Source: Gossypium raimondii
Lineage: Eukaryota; Streptophyta; Magnoliopsida; Malvales; Malvaceae
DNA length: 64,000 bases
Direction: 5' to 3'
Assembly (NCBI RefSeq): GCF_025698545.1
Contig: NC_068565.1
Span: 7,874,001 to 7,938,000 of the forward strand
The notes below the pieces were generated by a model. That model ran no database searches. It worked only from the letters and a program-made list of their open reading frames with translations, and had not been told where the DNA came from. Shown piece after piece: positions 47,550-60,509 of the stretch. The position numbers and the translations under genes were made by a program. The number at the start of each line of letters is the position of its first letter. Position 1 is the stretch's first letter.

Positions 47550-50177
47550 TGTTGACACCATTTTTTGGATGAAAAACGGAGTCGACTTGGGTTTTGAAAA
47601 TGAAAACGAAAACGGGAGTCGCCACCAATCCTTTTTGATGAGGTGTGATTGGGTCACATTGAAAAGATGGTTGTTTTTAATAAACAATTTAATTTCATTA
47701 AAACAACAAGTTTGGTCCACGAAATTCAGAAAACGGGTTTGGGAGTCGGTTACGCACGAGGAAGGATTAGCACCTTCGATACGCCCAAAATTGGTACCTA
47801 GTTGATTACTTAATGTCTTAGTGTCGAAAAACTGAAAACTTTAAAGAAATTTAAAATACGATCCGAAAAAAACTCGAATGGCATGGATTAAAATTCAAGA
47901 GGATATTTGGCTATTCGGTCAATCGGGAAATCGAAACCCAGCACATTAGGGCATGTTCCTTGAATTTTCGAATGCAAAATATTGCCTTATTTTGAAATTT
48001 TTGGAAGGATATTTAGCTATTTGGTTGAACGAGAAAAATCGACACCCAGCACCTTAGGGCATGTTTTCTCGAATTTCCAAACGCAAAATATTGCCTTTAT
48101 TTAAAAAAATCCTCATCTCGAGAAAACGACATGTCATATCCAATGCATTAGGACACAACGTATCAAATTCCCGATACGAGAGTACATGCCGAAAAATTTA
48201 TTTATTTAAAAAGACTTTTAATTATCTCGGGTTTAGAAAAGGGATCATGCCCAGTAAGTTAGGACACGATCTTTTCTTAATTCCCGAGATCGTTTGAAAA
48301 CTCGAGTTTGAAAATATTCACGTGTTTAGATTTATTGTGAAAATCGAAACCCAGTAAGTTAGGACACAACTTTTCAAATATCTAAACACGAGATTTAATT
48401 TATTTGAAATGGATTTTGATATATTGGGCAAAATGAAACACGATGCTAATATGTATTACGATATATATATAAAAACATATGTATGTGAATTATAAATTAT
48501 AGAAAATATGTAAGAAAAATATAGATTTTAAAATATAAATAATATGTATAAGTATGTGTATATATATAAAAACACGTACATACACATGTATATATATTAT
48601 AAAAGTATAAATATGTACATATATAAATAAAAAATGGGTATGTGCATACATATATATTACATAAAATAAATTATATAAGTATGTATATTGTAAAATAAAA
48701 CAGTGTAAGTATGTACATATATATGTAAAAAAAGACGTATATACATATATTTTATAAAAATGAAGGATGGATATAGACGTATATGTATGTATGTATAACA
48801 AAACATATGTATGTATATAAGCTAAAAAACGTGTCTATAAAGAGATATATAGATATATATAATAAGATATAAATATATAATAAGATGATATATATAAATA
48901 GTTATAATAATAATAATAATAATAGGACAAATATATTCAAAATTTAAATAAGTAAATATAAATAAAATATAACAATAACAATGTAAAACTAAATGGTATA
49001 ATAATGGTGACGTAAATATACATATATATAATGGCAAATTTTAATAATAATAGCTAGATTAGTTAATAAAACAACAAAAATAACAAAATGGGTCAATTTG
49101 TGATAAAAATAAAATTTAAAGGTTAAGACTATAATAAAATGCACAAAGGAGGACCAAAATAGAAGGGTGCGAAAGGAAGAAGGAACAAATGGGTAATAAA
49201 CCCGATTTTGAGGCCACGCGTCCCTTCCTTAGGGGCCCAACTAATTGAGGATCAAATTAAAAAAGGGAACAAATCCGTGGTCCAAATTAAAATAGGAGAA
49301 AAAAGACAAATGGTCCAAATTGAAACAGACTGAAAATGCGGAAGGGCCTTAAGCGCAAATAACCCCTTAATAGAAAACACGCGGATCCTTGGCAGGCGGG
49401 TCGGGTGGATCGGGTCTAAAGACTAAACGACGTCGTTTTAGGGCTATGATGCCAAGCCCTAAACGACGCCGTTTAAGAGGGGTATAAAATTCCAATTTTT
49501 TAGCAAAAATTCATTCTCTTCCACTCTTCAAAAAAAAACACAAAATACTCTCTCAACTCTCCCTCTTCTCAGTCCCTCCTCCGGCTAGGGTCCGGCCGCC
49601 TCCGGTCATGGGGCCGTCGCGCCGGCCACTGTGTCAAAAGGTATGTTTTTTTTTGCCTTTTTTTTATATGTTATATATATAGTTTTAAAAAAATAAAAGA
49701 AACAAAATCGAACACAAATAATTCGAAAGGAAAAAAATAAAGAGAAAAAAAAACTAGAAAAAGAAAATAAATATACCGAAAATGGGGTTGTTGAATTTGT
49801 TTTTTTATTTCTTATTTCTTGAATGTTTTTTTGCAAAAAGGGGGCTTGTTACAGAGATGATACTTGGCTTTATAGCCAATTTTACATGCTATTTTAGTCT
49901 TCTTTTTTCTTTTTCTCTGTTTGCCACTGTGCTTTGCGTGATTTTCTTCTTTGCAGGCAAGTGGGGTGATGGGCGAGCGGCGCGAGTCAGAGGGCAGGTG
50001 GCTGAGATGATTGACGGCGGCGGCAGATGCAGAAGGCCCTAGGTGCGGCGCACCTAGGGTTAGGGTTTCTTTTTTTTGATTTGTGTTTTGGGTAATGGGT
50101 TTTGTAATTGGGCTTGGGTAGGTTTTAAATTTTTGGGCCTGTTAGTTGTTGAGGCCCGGGTAAATTTGGGCTGTACA
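47550..50177 (-). mobile_element. Ogre-type solo LTR, 2.6 kb
   Basis: A 2628-bp unit from TGTTGACACC to GGGCTGTACA, flanked by GTCAT at 47545-47549 and 50178-50182. It carries the same conserved blocks as the LTRs at 24599 and 45143 (gagtcgccaccaatcctttt, gggagtcggttacgcacgag) and a very TA-rich middle (48460-48900). Boxes of the type cagtaagttaggacacaa recur near 47938, 48045, 48140, 48251 and 48351. No internal region follows on either side, so it is a solo LTR. It lies just beyond the 3' end of the cap methyltransferase gene. Confidence 0.9.
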
Positions 50178-50182
50178 GTCAT

Positions 50183-50940
50183 CTTTGGAAAATCAGATTA
50201 CAAGGTGGAAAGTAAAAAAAAATGTAAATATGAATAATTAAAAAAATAATAATTAGTTTACACTAGAATAAAAAAAAATCTACAAATGGATTTAAGAAAT
50301 TATCATTTTTTTCATTTTATAATAACATATAATAACATTCTAAAAATAGTTTAAAATATGTAAAAGTATATAATTAAAAATAAAGATTTTCTTAAAAGGT
50401 AGTTTTATTTTATTTGAATTTAAAGAGGTAGTTTTTTTCCCAAAGTAAGTTAATTTTTTAAATATTTTGGTATTTACCAAAAGACATAAATACTCGTTTT
50501 AGATTAACCATTAAATACAAATTAATGAAATTAAATATTTTACTTATTTCTACTCACAACCTATCCCTACTCTTAAATAAATTAAAAAATAAACACTTTT
50601 AAACGTGGTAGAACCCGTTGCTCCCTTACTAGCAAGAGATGATTTTATCCTATTTAAAGTCATTTTCAAAGTCAATAATACTAAAAACAATTTATTGATA
50701 TAAAATATTTCCAAAAGATTGATCTTGCACGACATGGTAGACCCGACAATAGTACGTATGAAAAGGCTAATCGGCTTCATTACTTTAGTTGTGGTGAAAT
50801 TCTCGGTCACTTTCCATTTATATTTGCTACAAATTTTCAATCCCAAAATTACAAATGGTGTATAAAGGTTTCGTGCAAATCAAGCAATGTTACAACAAGA
50901 ATTTGTAAACCTACAAAAGTGAATTTCCATGAATTATGTT
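50183..50940. other. AT-rich DNA between solo LTR and methyltransferase gene
   Basis: No recognisable gene. The 98-codon open frame at 50550-50846 on the minus strand has no domain I know. Part of this stretch should hold the methyltransferase 3' UTR. Confidence 0.4.
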
Positions 50941-50958
50941 GGGGGGGGGGGTGGGGGG
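50941..50958. repeat. Poly-G tract (11 G, T, 6 G)
   Basis: Eleven G, one T and six G lie 34 bases beyond the methyltransferase stop codon. The transcript of that gene would carry the complementary poly-C. On the plus strand the tract could form a G-quadruplex. Length calls in such runs are error-prone. Confidence 0.9.
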
Positions 50959-50992
50959 AAGAAAAATCTTTGGGATTTATTAGGTTTTCCTG

Positions 50993-53900
50993 TTAAACAT
51001 CACTACTAATATACATGATATCTTCCTTTGATATTTGCATCTGTCCTTTATCTTTCCTACTATTTGCTTGTGTCCGTTCTGGTTGGCCACGCTGGAAACA
51101 TAATTTTCCGACAAGTTAGTAACTTCGTATCGTAAAGGAATTCGAAAGACAGCTCGAGAATGCATGATGCACATAGCAAATACACAAATAAGAGCATATG
51201 GGACCAACCTTCTTTAAAACAAATGCGAGGTATAAATAAGCCACCTCCCATTCCTCTGGAGATAATGTGGCTGGGTGTAACACAATGGAGAAACGAAGAT
51301 AATAATTTATCAGTGTGGGAAAAGGTCAAAAAGAAAATAAAAATGCTGGAAGTATTTGGGAAACGATGAACTTACTTTGATCTTGGTTGCCATCGCCTAA
51401 TGCCCCAAGCCTCCTCATAAGCTCTAGAAATTCCGGTCTTTTCATGTACTCGTGCACAAATTCATGCGAGTTTTTGACAAAAACTAGTTCAAAACCATAC
51501 TGCAGAGACCGATGCAAAGAAAGCATGAGTCTGACAAATTTACGGTCACATAATAAATCCCAAAAAACAATGCTAAGAGTTTACTTATAGAAACCTCCAT
51601 GTCCTCAAAAATGAGTTTGGTGCGATCAGAATCATACCTCTTCCGCTAATGACTTGAAGAGATGGAAGGGAACAATCCATTCAGGGCAGTCAACAGCATC
51701 CTGCAACAAGACATCCGGATGGAACATATTATTCTCTCAAATTAGAATACTAAAAGCAATAGGGTTCCCATTATTTGATATTAAAGATCAATCTCGAGAA
51801 TAGGAATCATCAAAAACTATACCTCTAAGTGAAACTTGTACTTGATACCAAAGGGGCTTGAAGATTTAAATTTCTGAACCATGTTGTAAAAGTGTGTCAG
51901 AATTAGATAAAACTTGTAGTCAACATCAATATCTTTCCAAAAATGTAGTTGCAAGAGAAATGTCATTTACTTTATCAGAAAATTCTTCATCAAATTGTAT
52001 CCAGTAAACGCTGTTGCCAAAAGCCATTCCTTCGGCTGCATAGTTACAGTGAAAATAAATCAAGAACAAGAAAAAGTAGTCCAACATGCCAACAATCATA
52101 ACTTTCAAAAATGGCAGGGGGGAAAGAAGAAAAAGCAGAAGAAAGCTTGGAATAATTTAACCATCTCATTGCTTTGCTAATTGGTCTACAGAAACCATAA
52201 AACTACATGATGTTAGTTACTAGAAAGACTAGCTTTCATCGTTTTAGGGTGTGCTTGGTTGCGTTGAAGAATGGAGGGATGGAAGGAGGGAGTAGAAAAG
52301 TGAAAGAAAATAACTAAAACTTTCTATGTATTTTTTAAAGGACAAGAACTATTAAAGCAAGTTGCAATAATAAACCTTCTCGAAGCTTTTTGATTATCAC
52401 ATTGGCATCTGGCATCGTGCCGATGAATGTGCCTCCCGGACGAAGTAAAGCTGATACATTAGCCAGCGCCCGACGTGCACGTGCCTCTGTAGACCAGGAA
52501 TAATGCATTGCAAACTGCAAAATCCAAAAGTGTCATGTTACAGCCACATCTATGGTTCAGTCATATAAAGAGCTTACATGAGAAAACAGCTAGTTTATAG
52601 CATCGGTAGCTCTTCTACATATGTAGAGCTCTATTAAAAATACTGTCAGAATACTAAAGATTAATAACTCCAGGTCAAACTTCTGAACAATAAGTAATTA
52701 AAGACAAGGCGACAAATAGTTAAATAGCAATTTTATCATAGGATAAAAAAAATACACTTAATAGTAGAATTTCCAAATTCCAACTATCGAAGAAAACATC
52801 AACAGCACTTCAGTCACCTGGCAACTGCAGATATCAAAAGGAGCATCATTTGCCAAAACTTTATCGAGACGCACCTGAAAATCATCAACTTGCAAAAATT
52901 AGAACTATATCCTTCAATACCTGCTAAACCATGTACATCCTTAATAAGTTGGTCCTCAGGTCCAATTGCCCAAATAAATTTTGTTTCACTGTTCAGATAA
53001 TTTATAACCCTATTCAAATTGACCATGACTAATTATGCCATTGAATGTGATAAGTAATGCAGAGAAGCAGAAACTATAAATATGCTGGCTAGTTAGTAAT
53101 TTTCAAAGTTGCTACTGACAACATCATTACCTCAAAACAATCCCCACATAATAGACGGGCAGGAAAAGTGAACTTTTTGCGACGTTGATGATGGTCTGCA
53201 TCACCATTATAACGTGTACGACAATCTTCCATCTGTGCATATATAGAGAATGCAAAATCAATATTGCAACTAGTGACATAAATAGGTACCAGAGAAATAT
53301 TTAGTTTTCCTGCTGCTGTTTTCTAGTCTCTAATTTCCTTTTCAGGTATAGAAAGACATCTAGACTGCAGGCTGTTAGTGCCTTAGAAGCACACAATTTA
53401 TCCGTGATTTTAAGCTAGAAAACATCTACACTACCATCCACTATTGCACAAGACTCATGTTTCAGAGAGCTGTAATTTAAAAATTATTACATGATATCAT
53501 AAGTACAACAAATCGTGCAACAAATAGTTCACATGTATCTATAAACAAATGCACTAATAGTATTGCGGTTACAAATGCTGCTGCTGAAGAAATTAGTGGC
53601 TCAGAACAATTATGATTAGTACTGAAGGAGGCCCAGATACCAGATAGGTTGGCCACGGCTTAACTGAGCTACTAAATCGGAAAAACGAGTAAACAAATAG
53701 GGGGAAACCCCGAGTGTTTTAGCACTTTACCGAGCCTTCAGCTATATCAACACCAACATAATATTCAACTTTTGCTTTATCCCACTTGATGAGATCACCA
53801 CCCTAAAACACATAAAAGCAAACCATATCACAAGGATCAAAATAAGTTGAATTTGGCAAAAAACAAGTAAGCTAAATACAAATAAGGGTCCTAAAATACC

Positions 53901-54824
53901 TTGCCACAGGCAAGATCAAGAACGGCATCCCCCTTACGAGCATAAAGCTGAATCAAGACACTTTTAATCTGTCCAATCAAGAAGAAAGTGAATGACAAAT
54001 GACTCAAAAATATATCCTAAGAGCAGAATGTAGTTCATATGGTTCAACAACATACCCAATTATTCAACTTCTTTAAGTGAATGATTGGACTTGCTTCTCG
54101 TTCTTCCAGAGTCTGATTAGTTCTTGCACTATAATGATCAGCTACTTTCCTAGCAAAAATCTTCGTGCTCTCATCCTCCGGAAATTGTGCATCACCTAAT
54201 ACCACAATACAATTTCAGCTTCTATAATAATTTTTTTCTACTGAATTCTGCATTATAAGCTGTAAAGCTAGCAATTAAAAACATTGGAATATTTTTCTTC
54301 CCTCTCAAATTAAATCCTACGAACTTTAAAACCCAACTCATTAACCAAAAACAGAAAATACAGTACACAATTAAACTGGATCCTAAGAAACTTCTAGGTA
54401 TCGGAAACCTGAAGCTTTTTATTCAACACAAATTTGGCAGCTTAGATGCAAACCATTTAATATCACATTCTTAAAAACTTTCATTTTCACGTAACAATCA
54501 AAATTCACAGTTCTTTTTTTTTTTTTTTTTTGCGTTTTCTGAAATCTTACATAAACTTCAAAACTCATGTCACAAAAAACTGCACTTTAATCAAATAACC
54601 ATAAAATAAACTAAAAGAAGAATATTTCATCAATTTTTTAACCATATGGAAACTACAATTGAATAAAATATGAAAAACCCAAAGTTCATAACATACCTAA
54701 TCACAAATGTAACCCATGAAAAGAAACAAGTCCTAACAAGAATTTTACCTTGAGGGTTATGTTTGAATCGGGATTGAGGTGGACCTAAAGAGGAAGAGAG
54801 AGATTCCGGGTATCCACGCTTCAT
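50993..54824 (-). CDS. mRNA cap guanine-N7 methyltransferase
   Basis: This nuclear enzyme transfers a methyl group from S-adenosylmethionine to the 5' cap guanine of mRNA. Thirteen exons, listed 5' to 3' on the minus strand: 54749-54824, 54056-54195, 53900-53968, 53731-53802, 53131-53232, 52818-52874, 52376-52514, 51971-52035, 51823-51873, 51638-51700, 51376-51499, 51209-51270, 50993-51091. All junctions are GT-AG and in phase, giving 372 residues, close to the 370 or so of plant homologues. Key parts: KVADHYSAR near 42-50, the SAM-binding motif VLDLACGKGGD (88-98), acidic Asp114 in VGVDIAEGS, CQFAMHYSW (171-179, cap and SAM pocket), LRPGGTFIGTMPD (197-209), and FGNSVYWIQFDE. The C-terminus is MYISSDV. 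The start is the ATG at 54822-54824 (MKRGYPES). No defects were seen; probably a functional housekeeping gene. Confidence 0.96.
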
Positions 54825-55285
54825 AGCCAAAATTATGAAATTAAAGGGGAAAAAAAGAGTTATAAATTACTTTTTAAAAAAATTTGGGTAAAAAAAAAAA
54901 AGTGGGAAATTGCTTTGTGGGAGGGTTCGGTTTTTGTCAGTGGGCTTGGAATTGGATCAAAGGTAAAACAGATGGCAGACCTCAAACTGGATTTTAAATT
55001 TCATCGGTTTTCTTTTTCAATAAAAATTAAAAATATATATGAAAAAGTAAAAAATCATCAATTAATAAAAATATATTGATGATTGATAAGCTGAAAATAA
55101 AAAGAAATTAAAAAAAAAAGTTATAAACACGTTTGGGTGAGAAGAACTTTTAAAAAAGAAATTATATATGAAGTGGGTAGTTTTTAAAATAAATAATGGT
55201 AAAATATGAAAATTAAAATTTTAGGCTTTTAGTTCCTAAACCATATTATTTTTTTCTATTTTAAGTTATCTTCCGTTGAGATGAT
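54825..55285. other. Promoter-side region of the methyltransferase gene
   Basis: Should contain the minus-strand promoter and leader. A-rich runs lie at 54840-54900. No TATA box or other motif is decisive. Confidence 0.35.
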
Positions 55286-55365
55286 TAAGTCTTAGTTCGA
55301 TTTGCATCGATATTATTACTAGTGTAGGAGAATGTGGGTTCGAGTGCGCTAAAGCGCATTTCAAA
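55286..55365 (+). repeat. SINE-like repeat copy
   Basis: Related to 10796-10950: gttcgatttgcatcgatatt, then gtgtaggagaatgtgggttc, then gagtgcgctaaagcgcat. The gggttcgag word resembles box B of a tRNA-type promoter. The copy looks shortened at the 3' end. Confidence 0.42.
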
Positions 55366-55389
55366 TATTTTCAAATTATTCAATTTAGT

Positions 55390-56256
55390 GCCTAAAACTA
55401 GGACAAGCATAACTTTCAATTTAAGACTTCAAATTAAAATATGATTTTACCAAAACTCATTAGGGACCCTTTATTTTTTATTCCTACCAACATTTCACAA
55501 TAATTTTGCATTTAATTTGATTTGGCCCCTAATGTACTAAACTAACCATTAGCTTTACAATCTAATCTTTTTCTTAAACTAAGCTTAATTTCTAACACTT
55601 TGACACCAATTTCATTCAATTCTCAACAATGACAACTTCCAAAAATTTTAACAGTTTTATAAATTAGTACATGGACTAACTAAATCAAAGCTCCCATGAT
55701 CTCAAATCCATAAAAAACAATGAGAAATGGTTGCGGACTTACCTAAAAATGGTGGTCGAATGTGTAAAGCTTTCAAAACCTTTCTCCCATGGCTTTTAGG
55801 GTGAACAGTGGTGAAAAGAGGAAGAAGATGATGTTTTATAATCTTTTTCCACTATCTTAAGTATATAGTTAGTTTATTTTTAATTTAATTTAATTCATTA
55901 ACTTAATCATAACCAAGTAATCACTAATCATTAATTACTTTAATCTAATGGTAATTAACATCACATCCCACCATCATCCATTTAAAATTGGTCTATTAGT
56001 CATTTTAATCCTTTAAATAATTTCTATTTAAGTCCCCAAACCTTAATCTAATTAAAAATCTATAGAGATTAAACTTTTACTATTTAGCACCTAAGCCATA
56101 ATTACTCACAATTTTGGCAAAATCGCTTAACCAAATTTCAATTCATCTATACCCTAACTCTGTAAATATTTTTATTTAATATTTACGATCTCTGTTTACG
56201 AAAATGGAGTCCCAAAACGATATTTTTCGACACCACTGGAAATCGAATCGTTACAC
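55390..56256 (-). repeat. Truncated Gypsy-type LTR
   Basis: On the minus strand it starts TGTAACGATTCGATTTCC at about 56256, then gtgtcgaaaaatatcgtttt, a start style shared by several plant chromovirus-like LTRs. The sequence continues with phrases such as aaattggtgtcaaagtgtta to about 55390, where it fades. No second end or duplication was found. Confidence 0.5.
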
Positions 56257-56573
56257 ATTAATGAAAATTTATTTAAAAATACAATAAATATGTGAATTGT
56301 AAATTAAATATCATCATCGAGTTACAATTTATTTAAATATTTAATAATTATTATGAAGAATTACTATAAATGTAAAAATTGTAAAGACAAATAAGTAGAG
56401 AATTAATGTAAAATTTAATGGTTGTTTTAAATAGTTGTTTGCTCCACATCTTGTCCACTACTAAGTGGTCCAATTTGAAAAATATGTTGTAAATTTATAA
56501 TAATAAAAATCAATAAATGTTTGAGGAAAGTGGTCAAGGTCAAAGTAAGTGACGTAAAATATAAATATTGCTC

Positions 56574-57248
56574 ACTAAAACTATACCCATGATCACTTTA
56601 AAATAGAATTTGTCCTATTTTGGTTATTCTAATTTTTTTTCTCTTAATTTAGTTACTCTAATTAAAATAATTGTCCAAATTAGTCACTACAGTTAGAAAT
56701 TCGTTAATCCACTAATGAATTGCTGACATGGCATATTAACTCATTAAATTATTAACATGTGGCATTTTTTAAAACTTTTTTTATTAAAGCTAGAAACCTC
56801 TCAATAATTAGCTCAAAACTTCTTCTTCTTTTGTTCTTTCTCTTCTCTTGCTTTTGTTTCTTTTTCTTGATGCGGTGTGTCTAGTGGTGTAGTAAGTGGA
56901 AATAATAGTAGGTTTGATGAACGATTTTTGAGTTGGAATCGAGTGGGAGAGACGATGACTCCCAACATCATGAGAACAAAGTAAAGCACGGGGATATGAG
57001 AGCAAAAAAATGTTTTGAGCTAATTACTAGCTTTAGTCAAAACTAAAAAAAAAAAAAAAGCCACATGCTAGTCATTTAATGGGTTAATGTGCCACATCTG
57101 CAATTTGTTAGTGGATTAACGAAAATTTTAACAACAGTGACTAATTTGGACAATTATCTTAATTAGAGTGACTAAATTGAGAAAAAAATTAGAGTAACCA
57201 AAATAGGACAAACCTTATTTTAGAGTGATTATGGGTGTAGTTTACCCA
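56574..57248. mobile_element. Foldback MITE-like element, about 675 bp
   Basis: Left end actatacccatgatcacttt; right end reverse-complemented gggtaaactacacccataatcac. The arms pair through gtcctattttggtta, ttagtcac, cactaacaaattgc-like and aatgacta words, meeting near 56820-57020. The non-pairing centre holds a low-complexity minus-strand open frame (56808-57005). No clear duplication. Confidence 0.68.
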
Positions 57249-57747
57249 AAAAGTTATAGATTCTATTATTTTGAATTTGTTAGTGGTCTATCTTGGACGT
57301 TGTGTTTCGAATAATTATTAAAAATTTATTTATTTTAGGATTTTCAAATTTTTAAATATTTGTTGACATGGCTTGCTCTAAAGCCATGTCATCACTTAAT
57401 AGTAGAAATATATGAATTTTTTAACGGAAAGACTATTTTACTTTTTGACCTAACGTGCAGGTGCTAATTTGCAATTTTTTAGTAGATGGGGCAAAATTCA
57501 ATCTGACTTCTAATACAATGACCTCCATGACACTTTTAATTCAAAAATAATATTTTTTCACATCATTTGTGAAGTATATAATATATTCATAAAATAAATT
57601 TTGGAGTATTTTTATTATTATTTAAGAAAAAAGTTTAAAATAAACTAATATAATGAGTTTTCTAATGATAATTACGTTTTCCCTAATTTAAAATGGTTAT
57701 ATTAAAATATTCATTTTAATAAAATTGAATGAAAGGGCCAATATTTG
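57249..57747. other. AT-rich intergenic DNA
   Basis: Nothing recognised beyond AT-rich sequence and scattered words shared with neighbouring MITEs, for example tgttgacatggc near 57361. Confidence 0.4.
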
Positions 57748-57752
57748 TTGTT

Positions 57753-60308
57753 TGTAACACTTCTCACCCCGATTGGATCAATATATCACGAGCAAGGAAT
57801 GTTACATTTGGGCATTAATACTACGCAACTTGAACATCTATTTTAAATTATTCATTTTAACATAATTAAGCTCATTTGGAGTGGTGCGGGTCATTTCCAA
57901 GATATGGTTGTAGTTTGGTTGCATTCGAGAGTTATTTAGAACCCTTTCAGAGCAAATCGGAGTAAATAGGGTCAATATCACGACATTGGACTAGTGGTGT
58001 CGTGGCAGTAAGAGTAGAATACTTCTAGTGTCACAACATTGACTATTGGTGTCGCAACACTGAGGCCAGATTTGCCCAATGTTGTGACCTTGGCTATTCA
58101 ACATTGCAACATCGGAGGCAGATTGCCCAAAGCATGTTTGAAACATCTAAAATCAATTTTAAACTATCATAACTCATTCCGTTACACTTCTAAACATTAT
58201 AAAACATTAAACTCCATCAAAACATCATGTAATACAACAAATATCTTATCAAAGCTTAACTAAATTCTTAGAGCTAAAAAAATTCAAGATTCAAAAAGTA
58301 TTTTCACTAGAAATCTTATAGATATACTTTGATTTATCCTATGTACATGCCATAATCTAATACGAAAATATCAAAATCAAACTCTCTTCCAAGCTTTGAG
58401 ATGTGATAAGATGAGTTTAGGTTACAACTTCACTCTAGAGCTTTAATTTGAGCTTTTACCTACGTGTTAAACTTGTGGAAGCTTAGTAAGTATGTCAAAA
58501 ATTAAACTTACCGTTGAAATTAACCACTGTTAACATATAAATACATTATTTATAATAATATACAATGAAACTAAATAGAAAATAAAAAGAAATCTCAAAG
58601 TAAAGTCTTATAAGCCACTTACCAATTTTACTAATAAGTCCACTTACCTTTTTTTTTTTTTTAAATTTTAGCCCAATTGTAGACTCAAAAGAACACGTAG
58701 GATATGCGGAATAAACACTGAACCACTAGCACAAACATGCATACACTATCTCACATCGAAGTGTAGAGTCAACAAAATGCACCGAAGTGCCATTGTCACT
58801 AACAAAGAAGTGCGATATCATTGGATTGGACTGAAGTGCCACTATCACTAGCGCGCATAAAAATTTCCTAATGACATGCCATTTAAATCCTATTAGTTCA
58901 CATCTTGTCTATATGGGCATTTAATACATTAAATTCATTACATTCACTCAACCAGTAAAGACAATTCAAACTTTACACATTTTACAATTTAATCCTTATT
59001 CACTATTCTTTATAACTTCACTATAATGTCACTTTACATTTACTCACTATTACATCACACTTGGTCAAGCCCTTTTATCAATATTTTAGTTCACATAACT
59101 AATTTTGTACAATTTACAATTTAGTCCCTTCTTAGTACTATTTCTATACACTTAATCTATTCACTTTGTAATTAGAATTCAATTCATATTTCCAGTACTC
59201 ATTAATAAATTTCATAAAAAAAACATTGACATATTCACATATAAATTAATCATATAACCATTTTAATATAATTTACACTTAGGTTAAATTAGGTAAAATA
59301 AAATTCTTATAGTACTTACAACCAAGTGCTTGGATGAGTTTCCTTCTTCTTCCTTCACTCTTTAGCTACTTCTTTCCCCTTATCACCAACTTGAGATTCA
59401 CATCTCTTCTCTTTTTCTTCATTCATAAGAAAAATATACCAGATTTAATATAAAATAATAATCAAATAGTGTTTCCATGCACTTTTACTTGAAATAAACA
59501 TGATTATTTTACTAACTCATGAAGTTAATAATGAAACCTTATCATTCTTACCTTAAACTCTTACCCAAAACCCTAACTTCACTTTTCTCTCTCTTCCAAT
59601 ATGAGCACTAGTTGAATTTACAAACTAAGCTTTCTATGAGATTTCCTATTGATTTTCTAGAAATCCATGTAAGAATTTTGAAATGTACTCAAGAGAATTT
59701 ATTTGAAAAGAAAGCAAAATTTTTCTTCATACATAAATGAAGGTGGCGTGAAAATGGAGAAAGAAATGATGAAACTCTACATTCTTTTACCAAAAATATC
59801 AAATTAATTTAATAAATAAAATATTAAAATATTATAAAAATCTATTCATCATCATTTCAAATTTAATGACCATAATTTATTCCCAATTTTCAACATAATT
59901 AAAAGGTTCATAACTTTCCAACAATTGATGAGATTTTTCTCACAATTAGCTATTTAAAGAAAAAACCATTTTACCCCTCATCAATCTCTACAATTCCATC
60001 CTTGTTTTGTTGATACTCTCTTGGTATAATTTCCTTTCCGATCCTTTCTCTTTCTCTCTTAATTCAATTTAGTCATTTACACTTTTAAAAATTCTCGCAT
60101 TTTTGCTCCAACATTTTTCACATTATTACGATTTAGTCAATACCTCGAATTAATTTATCTCATTTCTCGATTCTTTTTAATTCCCTATAGTATCAAACTA
60201 CCTTCTCTACTAAAACTACTAATTCCTATTTTATATATTCAAAAATTCTAACATGTGCAAATCTCGAAATAACACTATTCTCATCTCATAAGTGTTAGGA
60301 ATGTTACA
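57753..60308 (-). mobile_element. Gypsy-type solo LTR, 2.56 kb
   Basis: Flanked by TTGTT at 57748-57752 and 60309-60313. On the minus strand it begins TGTAACATTCCTAACACTT and ends CGGGGTGAGAAGTGTTACA, a TG...CA unit. The TGTAACATTCCTAAC start and repeated phrases such as ccgaagtgcc (58780-58840), plus short cgacattgg/cgacac-type words near 57980-58100, are typical of Tekay/Del-like chromovirus LTRs in malvids. No internal domain is present on either side. Confidence 0.85.
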
Positions 60309-60509
60309 TTGTTTAATTTCTTATAAATTTCTATAATTCTTTATAATTTTTATTTAGTTTTCTATATTTTAAAATTTTTAATATATATTGGATTTTTATT
60401 TATAATAATTTTTATAATTTTATAATTTCGTATTTTTTATTTTTCAAATGATTACTTCATTGTGATGTCATCAACTAATAACAAGTGATGGAAAATAAGT
60501 GGCTCAAGA

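Noticed and set aside
54822..54830. A methyltransferase start two codons upstream of MKRGYPES
   Set aside because: The upstream codon at 54828-54830 is TTG, not ATG. The first ATG of the frame is at 54822-54824, and plant homologues begin MKRG-like.
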